Counted from the first letter of the stretch, positions 44,818 to 54,549 are shown. The stretch is 64,000 nt of DNA from Novosphingobium sp. SG919 (GCF_012932495.1 NZ_JABCNG010000003.1:372001-436000); one strand, 5' to 3'. Notes: generated by a model not told the origin, from the letters alone. Numbers and translations are program-made.

Positions 44818-45531
44818 ATGACGGCACATAAACCCGGCGATCCGACCACGCTCAACCGACTCTACGGCCGCGCCAAGGGCAAGCCCCTGCGCCAGGGGCA
44901 GCAAGCCCTGGTCGATACCCTGTTGCCGCGGATCGCGGTGCCGACAGAAGGGCCGGTTACCGCCAAGGCCCTGTTTGGCCACGATTGCCCGCTGCATTTC
45001 GAGATCGGCTTTGGCGGCGGCGAACACATGGCCTATCGTGCCGATCTCTTGCCTGATCACGGCTTTATCGGCGCCGAACCGTTTCTCAATGGCGTGGCCC
45101 AGGCGCTGACCCATGTGGACGGCGACAATGGCGCGCATCCCCCGCTGGGCAATGTGCGCATCCACCACGGCGATGCACTGGAAGTGCTGGAGCGGGTCCC
45201 CGATGGCACGCTGTCGTTCCTCTACCTGCTCCATCCCGATCCCTGGCCCAAGGCGCGCCATGCCAAGCGGCGGATGATGAACGACGGGCCGGTGGACCTG
45301 TTCGCCCGCAAGCTGAAGCCCGGCGGGGAATTCCGCTTTGGCACCGATCACCCGATCTACTTGCGCCACGCACTGATGGTGATGCGCCGCCACACCGACC
45401 AGTTCCAGTGGCTGGCGCAGGGGCCGCAGGATTTCCAGCAGCGCCCCGCCGGCTGGCCCGAAACCCGCTATGCCGCCAAGGCGCGGGCTCAGGGGCACGA
45501 GATCTGGTACTTCCGCTATCGGCGTAGCTGA
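44818..45531 (+). CDS. trmB: tRNA (guanine46-N7)-methyltransferase TrmB
   Basis: It methylates N7 of G46 in tRNA with SAM. Signatures are HFEIGFGGGEHMAY (SAM site), FIGAEPFLNGVA, FLYLLHPDPWPKARHAKRR with the conserved Asp-Pro-Trp-Pro-Lys, and FRFGTDHPIYL. Length 237 is normal. The start at 44818 was chosen because MTAHKPGDPTTLNRLYGRAKG is the usual N-terminus and earlier in-frame sequence is not conserved. Confidence 0.96.
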   Translation: MTAHKPGDPTTLNRLYGRAKGKPLRQGQQALVDTLLPRIAVPTEGPVTAKALFGHDCPLHFEIGFGGGEHMAYRADLLPDHGFIGAEPFLNGVAQALTHVDGDNGAHPPLGNVRIHHGDALEVLERVPDGTLSFLYLLHPDPWPKARHAKRRMMNDGPVDLFARKLKPGGEFRFGTDHPIYLRHALMVMRRHTDQFQWLAQGPQDFQQRPAGWPETRYAAKARAQGHEIWYFRYRRS

Positions 45532-45693
45532 GAAGGCCGGGCACCCTGCCGCGCCTTGGTGCAGTTTACCATAACGGCGCGGCGGGAGCCGTGCGCATGG
45601 GACGATTAATGGCGCGCTAACTATCGGGGCGTAGCTTTTGGCCATCGGCGGGCCAGATTTTGAACGGACGGGTCGGCCGCATCGGAGTGCGCC

Positions 45694-46224
45694 ATGTCCC
45701 ACAGCCAGACTGCCACCCAGCTGCTGAACGAACTGCGTGAATTCGCCAGTTTTCCTGCAGCGACCCAGCGCTATATCCGGCGCAGCCTGGATATCGGCCT
45801 GGGCCGGCGCGACGCGTTCCAGATCTGGGCGCGCACCCCGGCAGAGACGGCCGCGATCCGCACGCAATACGTGGTCTATCAAGATCTCAAACTGCTGCGC
45901 ACGATGCTGCCCGAGGGGCCGGCGGCCGACGGCATCGAGCGCTTCATGGGCGCGTTGATCCGGCTTTCCGCGTTCGATCTGGGGCAGGATCGGCTCGATG
46001 GGTTTTCGGCCTATCGTTTCCTTTACGAGCGGCTGCTGAGCGCCGACGTGCGCCCCTGGCTGCCCGCGGCGTTCTGCGGCGCGGCGGCGCTGCCGCAGAT
46101 CCGCCCGTTGCGGCGCAAGGACCTGCTGCAATCGATCAGCGAAGCGGCTGCCACGGCACCGGGCTGGTCCACCCGCGCCCCCACTTTCTTTCCCGAATTC
46201 GTGCCGCTGGAAGAGGCGGCCTAG
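45694..46224 (+). CDS. conserved hypothetical protein
   Basis: A 176-residue soluble, mainly helical protein: TQLLNELREFASFPAATQRY, then IRRSLDIGLGRRDAFQIW, LLRTMLPEGPAADGIERF and IRLSAFDLGQDRLDGFSAY. No motif or family that I recognise. The ATG is preceded by a weak GGAGTG. The stop overlaps that of the convergent EamA gene by four bases. The 162 bp upstream spacer presumably holds its promoter. Confidence 0.65.
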   Translation: MSHSQTATQLLNELREFASFPAATQRYIRRSLDIGLGRRDAFQIWARTPAETAAIRTQYVVYQDLKLLRTMLPEGPAADGIERFMGALIRLSAFDLGQDRLDGFSAYRFLYERLLSADVRPWLPAAFCGAAALPQIRPLRRKDLLQSISEAAATAPGWSTRAPTFFPEFVPLEEAA

Positions 46225-47102
46225 GCCGCTTCGGGCCGGCGCGGCGTGGCAAAGGCGGAGGTGCCGGCCAGCGCCGTGACAATCAGGGCAATCGCCAGCC
46301 ATTGGCCGGGGGTGAGCCGCTCACCCAGCAGCACCCAGCCGGTTAGCGCGGCGATCGCTGGCGCGGCGCTGAGCAGCATGCCGAAGACGTGCGCGGGCAG
46401 GCGCCGCATCGCCCCGATTTCAAGACCATAAGGCAACGCGCTGGACAGGACGGCAATGGCCAGGCCCATGCCGAGCACGTGGGGCGCGAAGAGCTTTGCC
46501 CCACCCACCGCGATGCCGAGTGGCGGCACCACGATCACCGCGGCCACGGCCATGCCCCAGGCCACCGCATCGCTGCCAAGGCTGGCCGCCACGCGCCGCC
46601 CGAGCAGGATATAGCTGGCCCAGCATGCCGCGGCGGCAGCCGCAAGCAGCACCCCGCGCGGATCGAGTGCCTCGTGTGGGGCCAGGCTGGGCCAGGGCAT
46701 CAGCAGTGCCAGCCCACCCGCCGCACAGGCCAGCCACACGAAATCGCGCGGATGGCGCGAGGCGGCGAGCACGATGGCCAGGGGCCCCATCACTTCGATG
46801 CCCACGGCAATGCCGATGGGGATATGGGAAAAGGCCTGGTAAATGAGGAAATTCATGACGCCCAGGATCGCGCCATAGCCGGCAAGACCGGCCCAGAGCG
46901 CGCGCGGCACCGGCCGGCGCCAGGGCCGCCGCCATGCCAGCAGCACCAGCGCCGCCAGACTAACCCGCAGCAACGTGGTGCCGCCGGCACCCACCAGCGG
47001 AAAGAGTTGCTTGGCAAAGCCGGCGCCCAGATTGCCCGAGACTTGCGCGGCGAGCGTGGCGCAGACGCCGATCAGGGTGGTGTGCTGGGCAGAGCGGGGC
47101 AT
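46221..47102 (-). CDS. EamA family transporter (RhtA-like exporter)
   Basis: A 293-residue drug/metabolite transporter superfamily protein with about ten hydrophobic helices in two EamA repeats (LLRVSLAALVLLAWRRPWRR, then FSHIPIGIAVGIEVMGPLAIVLAA; second half AACWASYILLGRRVA, then HVFGMLLSAAPAIAALTGWVLLGE). Substrates are usually amino acids or other metabolites; RhtA (threonine/homoserine efflux) is the closest branch I recognise. It is followed on the same strand by the acyl-CoA ligase gene upstream (gap 21 bp). Confidence 0.88.
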   Translation of the reverse strand: MPRSAQHTTLIGVCATLAAQVSGNLGAGFAKQLFPLVGAGGTTLLRVSLAALVLLAWRRPWRRPVPRALWAGLAGYGAILGVMNFLIYQAFSHIPIGIAVGIEVMGPLAIVLAASRHPRDFVWLACAAGGLALLMPWPSLAPHEALDPRGVLLAAAAAACWASYILLGRRVAASLGSDAVAWGMAVAAVIVVPPLGIAVGGAKLFAPHVLGMGLAIAVLSSALPYGLEIGAMRRLPAHVFGMLLSAAPAIAALTGWVLLGERLTPGQWLAIALIVTALAGTSAFATPRRPEAA

Positions 47103-47123
47103 CCGCCTGCCTTAGCGCGTCGA

Positions 47124-48971
47124 TCAAGCCTTGTAGAGGGCCTCGAGCCGGGGGCCGTAGCGTTCGCGGATCTTGTGGCGGCGGATCTTGAGCGAGGGCG
47201 TGAGTTCCTCGTTGGCAATGGCGAAGGGTTCATCGGCCAGGGTGAACTGGCGCACCTTTTCGATGACGGAAAGATCGCGGTTCACGCGGTCCACCGCCTC
47301 GCGCACGGCGCTGCGGAAGGCAGGCAGGTCCGCCAGCCGCGCCAGGTCGTGCGGTGCGTCGTTTTCCACCGACCACTGCATTGCCCATTCCGCGTCGGGC
47401 ACGATGAGGCCGACGACATAGGGCCGCTTGTCGCCCGAAACCATGGCCTGGGCGATTTCGGGCTGCAGCGTGAGCATGCCCTCGATCTTTTGGGGAGAGA
47501 CATTGTCGCCCTTGTCGTTGACGATCATGTCTTTCTTGCGGTCGGTAATCTTGATGCGGCCCTGCGCGTCGATATGGCCGATATCGCCGGTGTGCAGCCA
47601 GCCATCCTGGATGGCACGCGCGGTTTCGGCATCGTTGTGCCAATAGCCGTGCATGACCAGCTCGCCGCGCACGAGGATTTCGCCATCGGGGGCGATGCGC
47701 ACGTCCACGCCGCACAGCGGCGGGCCGACGGTATCCATGCGGATGCCGGCGGCCGGGCGGTTGCAGGCGATCACCGGGCCGGCTTCGGTCTGGCCATAGC
47801 CTTGCAGCATGGTCAGCCCCATGGCTTCGAAGAACAGGCCCACTTCTGGGTTGAGCGGCGCGCCGCCCGAAACCAGCGCTTTCATCCGTCCGCCGAACCG
47901 CGCGCGCACCTTGGGGCGCAAGGTGCGCTCGATCAGCAGATTGAGCGGACGATCGATCAGGCGCATGTTGCCGGTTTCCTGGCGATGGCCGGCAATGGCA
48001 AGCGCTCGGTCCATCAGCCAGCTGGCCAGGCGGCCCTGCTTTTCGACCTGCTTGATGATCCGTGCGCGCAGCACTTCGAACAGGCGCGGCACCACCACCA
48101 TGATCGTGGGGCGCACTTCCTCGATATTGGCGGCCAGCTTTTCCAGCCCCTCGGCATAGGCGATGCGCGCGCCCACCCCGATCGGTAGCCATTGCCCGCC
48201 GGTGTGCTCGTAAGCGTGGCTCAGCGGCAGGAACGAAAGGAACTGGTCGTCGCCCAGGTGGAAATCCTCGGCCAGGATCTGCGCGGCGCCAGCGACGTTG
48301 GCAAGGATCGCACCGTGGTGCTGGCGCACGCCGCGCGGGGCGCCGCCGGTGCCGCTGGTATAGATGATGCACGCCAGGTCCTGCCGCCCGATCGTGGCCA
48401 GGCGCTGCGTCACTGCGGCACGCGCAGCGGCGGCATCGCCCTGCACCAGGCTGTCCCATTCGTGGAAATGCAGCGTGCCCGATTGCTGCTGGCGCAGCGG
48501 CTCGATCGCGATCACATGTTCGGCGCAAGGCGCAGTGAGCGCGGCGGCCAGCAGCGGCTGGGCCAGCTTGGCATTCGACACGATGATCGCCCGCGCGCCG
48601 GAATTTTCCAGGATGTGCAAGTGATCGCGCTGGGTGTTGGTGGTGTAGGTCGGCACGGTCACCAGGCCCGCAGCCATGATCGCGATATCGGCCATGCACC
48701 ATTCGGGCCGGTTTTCCGACACCAGCATGACCCGGTCGCCGGGATTCAGGCCCAGCGCGCGCAAGGCTTGCGCCAGCAGGCACACCTGGTCGGCCACTTC
48801 GCGCCACGACTGCGCAACCCACGCACCCTGGCGCTTGGCCGATAGGAACGGGGCATCGCCATGTTGCGCGGCGCGGGCGAGGAACAGGCTGACCAGGTTG
48901 GGCGTCTCGCCCAGCTGCGCCACCAGGCTTGCGGCTTGCAGGCTGGCGGCTTGGATTTCAGGCACGGACAC
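47124..48971 (-). CDS. AMP-dependent acyl-CoA ligase (FadD15-like long-chain family)
   Basis: A 615-residue adenylate-forming ligase that activates fatty acids to acyl-CoA. The phosphate-binding motif is IIYTSGTGGAPRGV, the adenine motif is QGYGQTEAGPVIA, and HTGDIGHIDAQGRIKITDRKKD is the hinge/A8 region; ALVSGGAPLNPE and PLSHAYEHTGGQW are family hallmarks. This resembles the large FadD15 subfamily in actinobacteria and proteobacteria. The start is GTG with GGGAGAG seven to eight bases upstream. It is in the same direction as the ggt-pyrD unit but 129 bp away. Confidence 0.93.
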   Translation of the reverse strand: MSVPEIQAASLQAASLVAQLGETPNLVSLFLARAAQHGDAPFLSAKRQGAWVAQSWREVADQVCLLAQALRALGLNPGDRVMLVSENRPEWCMADIAIMAAGLVTVPTYTTNTQRDHLHILENSGARAIIVSNAKLAQPLLAAALTAPCAEHVIAIEPLRQQQSGTLHFHEWDSLVQGDAAAARAAVTQRLATIGRQDLACIIYTSGTGGAPRGVRQHHGAILANVAGAAQILAEDFHLGDDQFLSFLPLSHAYEHTGGQWLPIGVGARIAYAEGLEKLAANIEEVRPTIMVVVPRLFEVLRARIIKQVEKQGRLASWLMDRALAIAGHRQETGNMRLIDRPLNLLIERTLRPKVRARFGGRMKALVSGGAPLNPEVGLFFEAMGLTMLQGYGQTEAGPVIACNRPAAGIRMDTVGPPLCGVDVRIAPDGEILVRGELVMHGYWHNDAETARAIQDGWLHTGDIGHIDAQGRIKITDRKKDMIVNDKGDNVSPQKIEGMLTLQPEIAQAMVSGDKRPYVVGLIVPDAEWAMQWSVENDAPHDLARLADLPAFRSAVREAVDRVNRDLSVIEKVRQFTLADEPFAIANEELTPSLKIRRHKIRERYGPRLEALYKA

Positions 48972-49066
48972 GCGAACTCTCCCACCTGGCCCACACCGGG
49001 GCCAGTTCCCAAAACGGATAGCTAGGCTGCGTGTTCCGCTACGGCAAGCGTGCTTTGGTGGATGTC

Positions 49067-49092
49067 ACCCGGCTGCCATGGGGCAGCCGGGT
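49067..49092. terminator. hairpin between ggt and the acyl-CoA ligase gene
   Basis: ACCCGGCTGCC pairs with GGCAGCCGGGT around a four-base loop, an 11 bp perfect stem. No T run follows on either strand, so termination would need Rho or the hairpin may act in RNA stability. It lies 10 to 30 bases past the ggt stop. Confidence 0.45.
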
Positions 49093-49100
49093 TGGCACGA

Positions 49101-50882
49101 TCATTGGGCGATCGCGGCGCCTTCGCTGCGCGGATCGGCGGCGCCCAGCCAGCGGTTGCCGACGCGCTCGATCGCATTGGCCTTGAGCGGCATCTTGCAG
49201 GCCTGGGCCTGGGTGTGGCCCATGGCGACAAGCGTGGGGATCATCGTTTCCAGGCGGCTGCCCTGTTCCACGCAAACCCGCTCGCCCGGTGCGAACAGCA
49301 CGGGCAGGGCGAGGGCCTGTTGCGCGGTCAGATGCCAATCGAGCACGCCGATGAGCGCGCGGATCACCTGGGCGGGGATCGTGGCCCCGCCAGCGGCGCC
49401 CACCACCAGCCGCACCTGTCCGTCCGGGCCATAGACCACCGTGGGCGACATCGAGCTACGCGGCCGCTTGCCGCCTTCCACGCGATTGGCCGTGGGCTGG
49501 CCATCGTGCATGGGATCGAGGTTGAAATCGGTCAATTCGTTGTTGAGGAAATAGCCATTGGCCATCAGCCCCGAACCGAACGCGCTTTCCACCGTGGACG
49601 TGTAGCTGGCGACATTGCCCCAGCGATCCACCGTGACGAAATGCGATGTGCCGAATTCGGGCTGCGCGCGCGCCGGGGCGAGCGCAGTCTTGACGCCGGC
49701 TGGCACCCCGGCGGTGACGCGGGGCAGGGCAGTCTGTGCCGAAATCAGCTGCGAACGCTGGGCCAGGTAGGCCGGATCGGTGAGCCCGGCCACCGGCACC
49801 TGCACGAAATCGGGATCGGCCAGGTACTGGTCCCGGTCGGCATAGGCCAGGCGCTCGCTTTCGGCGAGGAGATGCCAGGCCACCGGGCTATCGGTGCCCA
49901 GCGCGGTCAGATCGAACCGTTCGAGCTGGCCCAGCGTGGCCAGTACGGTGGTGGCGCCCGAAGAGGGCGGCCCCATCGAGCAGATGCGATACTGGCGATA
50001 CTTGCCGCACACCGCCGGGCGTGGAACGGCCTTGAACGCGGCAAGGTCTGCCGTGGTCAAAGGCGCCGGGTTGACCGGGGCCGTGCCCACCTTGGTGGCG
50101 ATGGCCTGGGCATTGGCGCCGCTGTAGAACCAGTCTGCGCCACGGGCGGCCAGCGCTTCGAGCGTATCGGCCAGGGCCGGATTGCGCACCACCGTGCCGA
50201 CCGGCAACGGCCGGCCATCGGCGCCGTAGAACAGCGCGCGGCCGGCAGGATCGAGGCCGGCGATCTCGGGGCTGTCGGACAAGGCGCGATAGAGGCGCGG
50301 GGTGATGGCAAAGCCATCGCGCGCCAGCTTGATCGCCGGGGCAAACAGCATGCGCCATGCGAGCTTGCCGTGTTCGGCGTGCGCCAGGGCGGCAAGCCGC
50401 AGCGAGCCGGGCACGCCCACGCTGCGCCCGCCAGGCCGCGCTTGGGGAAAGGCCATGGGCTGGCCATCCTTGAAGAACCACTGCGGGGTGGCGGCGGCAG
50501 GCGCCTTTTCGCGGCCATCGACCGTATCCACCTGGCCGGCGGCATCGGCCATCACCAGGAAGCCGCCGCCGCCAATGCCCGAGCTTTGCGGTTCCACCAC
50601 GGTCAGCGCCAGCATCGTCGCGAGCGCGGCATCGGTGGCCGAACCACCCTGGCGCAGCATCTGCGCCCCGGCATCGGCCGCGCGCGCATCGGCGGCGGAA
50701 ACCAGGCCCTGCCGGCCCACATCCGCCCCATCGAGACGGCCAGGCGCCAGGGCCGACGCTTGCGGCGGCACCGATGCCGGCGCGGAGGCCGCGCCCGGCA
50801 TGGTCTGGCAGGCGCCAAGGCCAAGGGTGGAAAGGACCGCCAGCGAGGCAGTGGCAAACGGGGGGAGGCGACGCAGGTTCAT
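49101..50882 (-). CDS. ggt: gamma-glutamyltransferase, lipoprotein form
   Basis: It transfers or hydrolyses the gamma-glutamyl group of glutathione. The N-terminus has a lipoprotein signal ending LSTLGLGACQ, so it should be membrane-anchored in the periplasm. The proenzyme is cleaved before the nucleophilic Thr; the visible Thr412 in EFGTSHFVTVDRWGN is the expected site, with ESAFGSGLM and MSPTVVYGPDG in the small subunit and the GSGIGGGGFLVM-like SSGIGGGGFLVM block in the large one. Length 593. It lies downstream of pyrD with an 11 bp gap, so pyrD-ggt are probably one transcript. Confidence 0.93.
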   Translation of the reverse strand: MNLRRLPPFATASLAVLSTLGLGACQTMPGAASAPASVPPQASALAPGRLDGADVGRQGLVSAADARAADAGAQMLRQGGSATDAALATMLALTVVEPQSSGIGGGGFLVMADAAGQVDTVDGREKAPAAATPQWFFKDGQPMAFPQARPGGRSVGVPGSLRLAALAHAEHGKLAWRMLFAPAIKLARDGFAITPRLYRALSDSPEIAGLDPAGRALFYGADGRPLPVGTVVRNPALADTLEALAARGADWFYSGANAQAIATKVGTAPVNPAPLTTADLAAFKAVPRPAVCGKYRQYRICSMGPPSSGATTVLATLGQLERFDLTALGTDSPVAWHLLAESERLAYADRDQYLADPDFVQVPVAGLTDPAYLAQRSQLISAQTALPRVTAGVPAGVKTALAPARAQPEFGTSHFVTVDRWGNVASYTSTVESAFGSGLMANGYFLNNELTDFNLDPMHDGQPTANRVEGGKRPRSSMSPTVVYGPDGQVRLVVGAAGGATIPAQVIRALIGVLDWHLTAQQALALPVLFAPGERVCVEQGSRLETMIPTLVAMGHTQAQACKMPLKANAIERVGNRWLGAADPRSEGAAIAQ

Positions 50883-50893
50883 GGCCTTGTTCG

Positions 50894-51928
50894 CTATTGC
50901 GTCCCGACGGCCTCTGCAATGCTTGTCATGCCGGCGGCACGCACGCGGCGGGCGAGACCGGTGACGATATTCTGCGCGAGCTTGGGCCCGTGGAAGACCA
51001 TGGCGCTATAGAGCTGGATCAGGCTGGCACCGGCGCAGATGCGCTGCCAGGCGTCTTCGGCGCTGGCAATGCCGCCCACGCCGATCAGCGGGATGGCCCC
51101 GCCCGTGGCGCTGCGGAAGGCGCGCAGCATGTCGAGCGCCATGGGCGCCAGCGGCTTGCCCGAAAGCCCGCCGGTTTCGGCCGCCAACGGCGAGCGCAGG
51201 CCGGCCGGGCGGGTGATCGTGGTGTTGGTCACGATCAGCGCATCGAGCCGCTTGTCGAGCGCGATCCGACAGATCGCATCGATGTCCGAGGTTTGCAGAT
51301 CGGGCGCCAGCTTGAGAAAGATCGGTGTCTTGTGTGGGCCGCGGGCAGCGATCACGGCATCGAGCAGGTCGCCCAGCGCACTTTCATCCTGCAAGGCGCG
51401 CAGCCCCGGCGTGTTGGGCGAACTGATGTTGACGGTGAGATAGGTGGCCAGGGGCGCCGTGATCCGCGTCATTTCCGCATAATCGGCCACGCGATCGGGC
51501 GAATCCTTGTTGGCGCCGATGTTGACACCCAGGATGCCGGGGCGGCCCAGGCGCTGGGTCAGCCGGCGGCCCACCACTTCGGCGCCATCGTTGTTGAAGC
51601 CCATGCGGTTGATCACCGCTTCGTCCTCGATCAGGCGGAACAGGCGCGGGCGCGCGTTGCCAGCCTGCGGGCGCGGGGTAACCGTTCCGATTTCGACCGA
51701 TCCGAAACCCAGGCCGAACAGCGCATCGGGCACTTGGGCGTTCTTGTCGAAACCGGGCGCCAGGCCCACGGGATTGGGGAACACGATGCCGGCCACGCGC
51801 TGGGCCAGGGCCGGTTCCGGCGCGGCGCGACCGCCCAGCGGCGAGAGCGCCAGCGCGCGCAGCGTCAAGGTGTGGGCGGTTTCGGCCGGCAAACGAAAAA
51901 GCAAAGGACGTGCAAGACGATAGAGCAT
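50894..51928 (-). CDS. pyrD: quinone-dependent dihydroorotate dehydrogenase (class 2)
   Basis: It oxidises dihydroorotate to orotate in pyrimidine synthesis at the membrane, using quinone. The N-terminal helix MLYRLARPLLFRLPAETAH is the class 2 membrane-associated extension. Flavin-barrel signatures: GLAPGFDKNAQ, GSVEIGTVTPRPQ, NRMGFNN, NISSPNTPGLR (with the catalytic Ser) and NTTI. Length 344. The start at 51928 fits the class 2 N-terminus; an in-frame extension of 23 residues upstream is unconserved. Confidence 0.96.
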   Translation of the reverse strand: MLYRLARPLLFRLPAETAHTLTLRALALSPLGGRAAPEPALAQRVAGIVFPNPVGLAPGFDKNAQVPDALFGLGFGSVEIGTVTPRPQAGNARPRLFRLIEDEAVINRMGFNNDGAEVVGRRLTQRLGRPGILGVNIGANKDSPDRVADYAEMTRITAPLATYLTVNISSPNTPGLRALQDESALGDLLDAVIAARGPHKTPIFLKLAPDLQTSDIDAICRIALDKRLDALIVTNTTITRPAGLRSPLAAETGGLSGKPLAPMALDMLRAFRSATGGAIPLIGVGGIASAEDAWQRICAGASLIQLYSAMVFHGPKLAQNIVTGLARRVRAAGMTSIAEAVGTQ

Positions 51929-52369
51929 ACCGGGCCATGCGTTGGGAGCGATCGGGGCAAGGGCTTTCCCTATTGCGGCCCGGGGGCGCGTCGCCAAGTC
52001 GCAAAACGCCGTCCAAGTGGATTAATGTCGCGCTGCGCTGCGAAAACCTTTCCGCTGTGGCGCGGATGCCACCGATTTTGTCGAATCCATACAATCCGGG
52101 AATCAGCCTATCGCCTAGTTCCGCATTGCGACCCGAAGGGCTCGGTGCAGCGATGTATCGAGTTCTCCACTTCACGGCGGCTTGGCCCTTGGGCTGGGTC
52201 GCCGTTTTTTCATCCATTCTCGAAGTATCGGCCACTTTGCCTTGACATGACAGTGGCCTGGGTGATCGCTGCTGCCAATGGGGCTTCGCAAAAGATCACA
52301 GCACGACTTGGTGCAAAATGGGCCTGTGCAGGATCGCTCCGCGCCAGATCGGCACGGGACCGGTCAGGC
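51929..52369. other. 441 bp gap with a strong plus-strand terminator; possible small RNA
   Basis: No supported gene. A strong hairpin at 52175-52204 (CGGCG...CGCCG, with the inner stem CTTGGCCC and GGGCTGGG) is followed by TTTTTT to 52210, an intrinsic terminator on the plus strand with no gene before it, since pyrD is minus strand. This suggests a short plus-strand transcript starting somewhere after about 51950. TTGACA at 52242-52247 after the terminator could be a -35 box for the AraC-type gene. Confidence 0.5.
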
Positions 52370-53308
52370 ATGAACGGGGGCTGGTCCATCCCGCAACCGG
52401 GCGACATGGCCGGGTTTGACGGGGCCCGGTTCGACATGGCCTATCAACCCGCGCCGCCAGACCTGGCCCGCTACGTGACCATGTTTTTCGAGATGCGGTC
52501 CCACGCTGCCCACCTGGTCGCCGCGCAGCCGGCCGGCCCTGGCGTGCTGGTCTTTTTCCTGCGTGGCGCGGGCACGTTGCACACCGTGGGAGGCGCGGCG
52601 GACGCCAGTTGCCGGGCCAGCCTGCTGACCCCGCTTTCGGCAGCGGCGCGGATCGAGATGGCCGGGCCCTGGCATCTGTTCGGCGCGTCGTTGTCCCCGC
52701 TTGGCTGGGCGGCGTTGACCGGCGGCCTCTCGGCGGCCGAGCACGGCAACCGCCTGCGCGAGGCCGGCACCTTGCTGGGCAGCCCGGTACGCCGCCTGGG
52801 CGAAGACCTGGCCCAGGCCCACGGCGTGCAGCCGCTGACGCTGGCCGAGATGGTGGCGCGCAGCGCGCCGGTGCTGCGCGCGCGGCTGCACGCCTTGCCC
52901 GATGCGCATGTGCGCCTGGTCGAAGCGGTGCTGGCCTGGCTGGGCCGCACGATGTCACCGGTGCTGGATGATCTCTATGGCGGCGCGTTCTATTCGCCGC
53001 GCCAGTTGCAACGCCTGGTCGATCGCTATTTCGGATTGCCGCCCAAGCAGCTTGCCCGCCAATATCGTGCCCTGCGCGCGGCGGCCCTGCTCAGCGATCC
53101 GGCGATCACGCCGCAGCGGGCAGCGGCCGTGGCCGACCATTTCTATGACCAATCCCACATGATCCGCGAAGTGCGGCTGTTCACCGGGCATACCCCGGCG
53201 CGGCTGGCCGGGGCACACCTGTCGGTGCTTTCGGCGATGCTGGCGATGCGCAACCTGGGCACGCTCGATCCGCCGCTGCGCCGGCGGATCAGGGACTGGG
53301 GCGGCTGA
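52370..53308 (+). CDS. AraC family transcriptional regulator
   Basis: A 312-residue regulator. The N-terminal sensor half (YQPAPPDLARYVTMFFEM, then GPGVLVFFLRGAGTLHTVGG) resembles the DUF6597-type AraC effector domain. The C-terminal AraC HTH (about 213-290) is SPRQLQRLVDRYFGLPPKQL, then YRALRAAALLSD; the second half FYDQSHMIREVRLFTGHTP matches the family signature, where 'DQSHMIREF..TG.TP' is nearly exact. Ligand unknown. It is convergent with lldD (9 bp gap). Its frame is open further upstream through the pyrD antisense, which is coincidental. Confidence 0.88.
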   Translation: MNGGWSIPQPGDMAGFDGARFDMAYQPAPPDLARYVTMFFEMRSHAAHLVAAQPAGPGVLVFFLRGAGTLHTVGGAADASCRASLLTPLSAAARIEMAGPWHLFGASLSPLGWAALTGGLSAAEHGNRLREAGTLLGSPVRRLGEDLAQAHGVQPLTLAEMVARSAPVLRARLHALPDAHVRLVEAVLAWLGRTMSPVLDDLYGGAFYSPRQLQRLVDRYFGLPPKQLARQYRALRAAALLSDPAITPQRAAAVADHFYDQSHMIREVRLFTGHTPARLAGAHLSVLSAMLAMRNLGTLDPPLRRRIRDWGG

Positions 53309-53317
53309 CCGCCTGGC

Positions 53318-54448
53318 TCACGCCAGGGTGTGGGCCCCCAGATCGGCCAGGGTGCGCGCCCCGGTAAGTGCCATGGTCACGCGCATGTCGCGTCCGATCA
53401 GGTCGAGCAACTGGCCGACGCCGGCTTCGCCCCGCGCGGCCAGGGCATAGATGAACGCGCGGCCCAGCATCACCGCGTCGGCACCGCTGGCGATCATGCG
53501 CACCACGTCGAGCCCGGTGCGCACGCCTGAATCGGCTAGGATGCGCAAATCGCCTTTCACAGCGTCGGCAATGCGCGGCAGGGCCGCCACCGATGACAGC
53601 GTGCCATCCAACTGGCGGCCACCATGGTTGGACACGACGAGGCCATCGGCGCCAAAGCGCACCGCATCGCGCGCATCATCGGGTTCGAGAATGCCCTTCA
53701 CCACCATCGGCCCGTCCCAGAAGGCGCGAATCCATTCCAGGTCCTTCCACCCGATGGCCGGATCGAAATTGGCGCCCAGCCAGCCGATGTAATCGCCCAG
53801 CGCCATGGGTTTGCCCATGTAGCGCGAGATATTGCCCAGGTCGTGCGGCCGCCCGCGCAGGCCCACGTCCCAGGCCCAGGCCGGATGGGTCATGGCCTGG
53901 ACCATGCGGCGCAAGGGCGCCCGCGCGCCCGACATGCCCGAATGCGCATCGCGATAGCGCGAGCCGGGCAGCGGCATATCGACCGTGAACACCAGCGTCT
54001 TGATGCCGGCCGCCTTGGCGCGTTCCAGCACGGCGCGCATGAAGCCGCGGTCTTTGAGCACATAGAGCTGGAACCAGATCGGCCGGGGGCACTGCGCCTG
54101 CACTTCTTCCAGCGGACAGACCGACACGGTGGAAAGCGTGAACGGCACGCCATGGGCGGCCGCGGCGCGCGCGGCCTGCACTTCGCCGCGCCGCGCATAC
54201 ATACCGGTGAGGCCCACCGGCGCCAGTACCACCGGCAGGGCCATGTCTTCGCCAAACAGCGTGGTTGCGGTGGACAGCCCGGCCACGTCGCGCAGCACGT
54301 TCTGGCGGACGGACAGGGCCTGGAGATCGGCCTCGTTCCGGCGCAGCGTGGTTTCCGCGCCCGATCCACCATCGATATAGTGGAACAGGAAAGGCGGCAG
54401 GCGCCGCTGCGCCGCGGCCCGGAAGTCGGTGGGTGCGGAAATGATCAT
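53318..54448 (-). CDS. lldD: FMN-dependent L-lactate dehydrogenase
   Basis: It oxidises L-lactate to pyruvate and passes electrons to the membrane quinone pool. It is close in sequence to enterobacterial LldD across its length: [63 protein letters not shown]-like [10 protein letters not shown] and the catalytic [10 protein letters not shown], with [15 protein letters not shown]. The start at 54448 reproduces the LldD N-terminus exactly; longer readings do not. A GATC-rich stretch lies upstream (54518-54539). No lldP or lldR gene adjoins it. Confidence 0.95.
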   Translation of the reverse strand: MIISAPTDFRAAAQRRLPPFLFHYIDGGSGAETTLRRNEADLQALSVRQNVLRDVAGLSTATTLFGEDMALPVVLAPVGLTGMYARRGEVQAARAAAAHGVPFTLSTVSVCPLEEVQAQCPRPIWFQLYVLKDRGFMRAVLERAKAAGIKTLVFTVDMPLPGSRYRDAHSGMSGARAPLRRMVQAMTHPAWAWDVGLRGRPHDLGNISRYMGKPMALGDYIGWLGANFDPAIGWKDLEWIRAFWDGPMVVKGILEPDDARDAVRFGADGLVVSNHGGRQLDGTLSSVAALPRIADAVKGDLRILADSGVRTGLDVVRMIASGADAVMLGRAFIYALAARGEAGVGQLLDLIGRDMRVTMALTGARTLADLGAHTLA

Positions 54449-54549
54449 CTGGCCATCCATCGCTCGTCGTTGCGCCGGGCCTATCACGGCCGGGAACGAA
54501 AAGGGAGAGGGCATCAAGCGATCGTGATCGTTTTTGATCGAATGCAATC

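Noticed and set aside
49067..49092. A certain terminator after ggt
   Set aside because: Good stem but no T run on either strand, so listed with low confidence only.
50774..53308. An 844-codon frame that contains the AraC regulator
   Set aside because: Its first part is antisense to pyrD and ggt, with a His/Gln/Arg-rich translation. The regulator begins at 52370, where family similarity starts.
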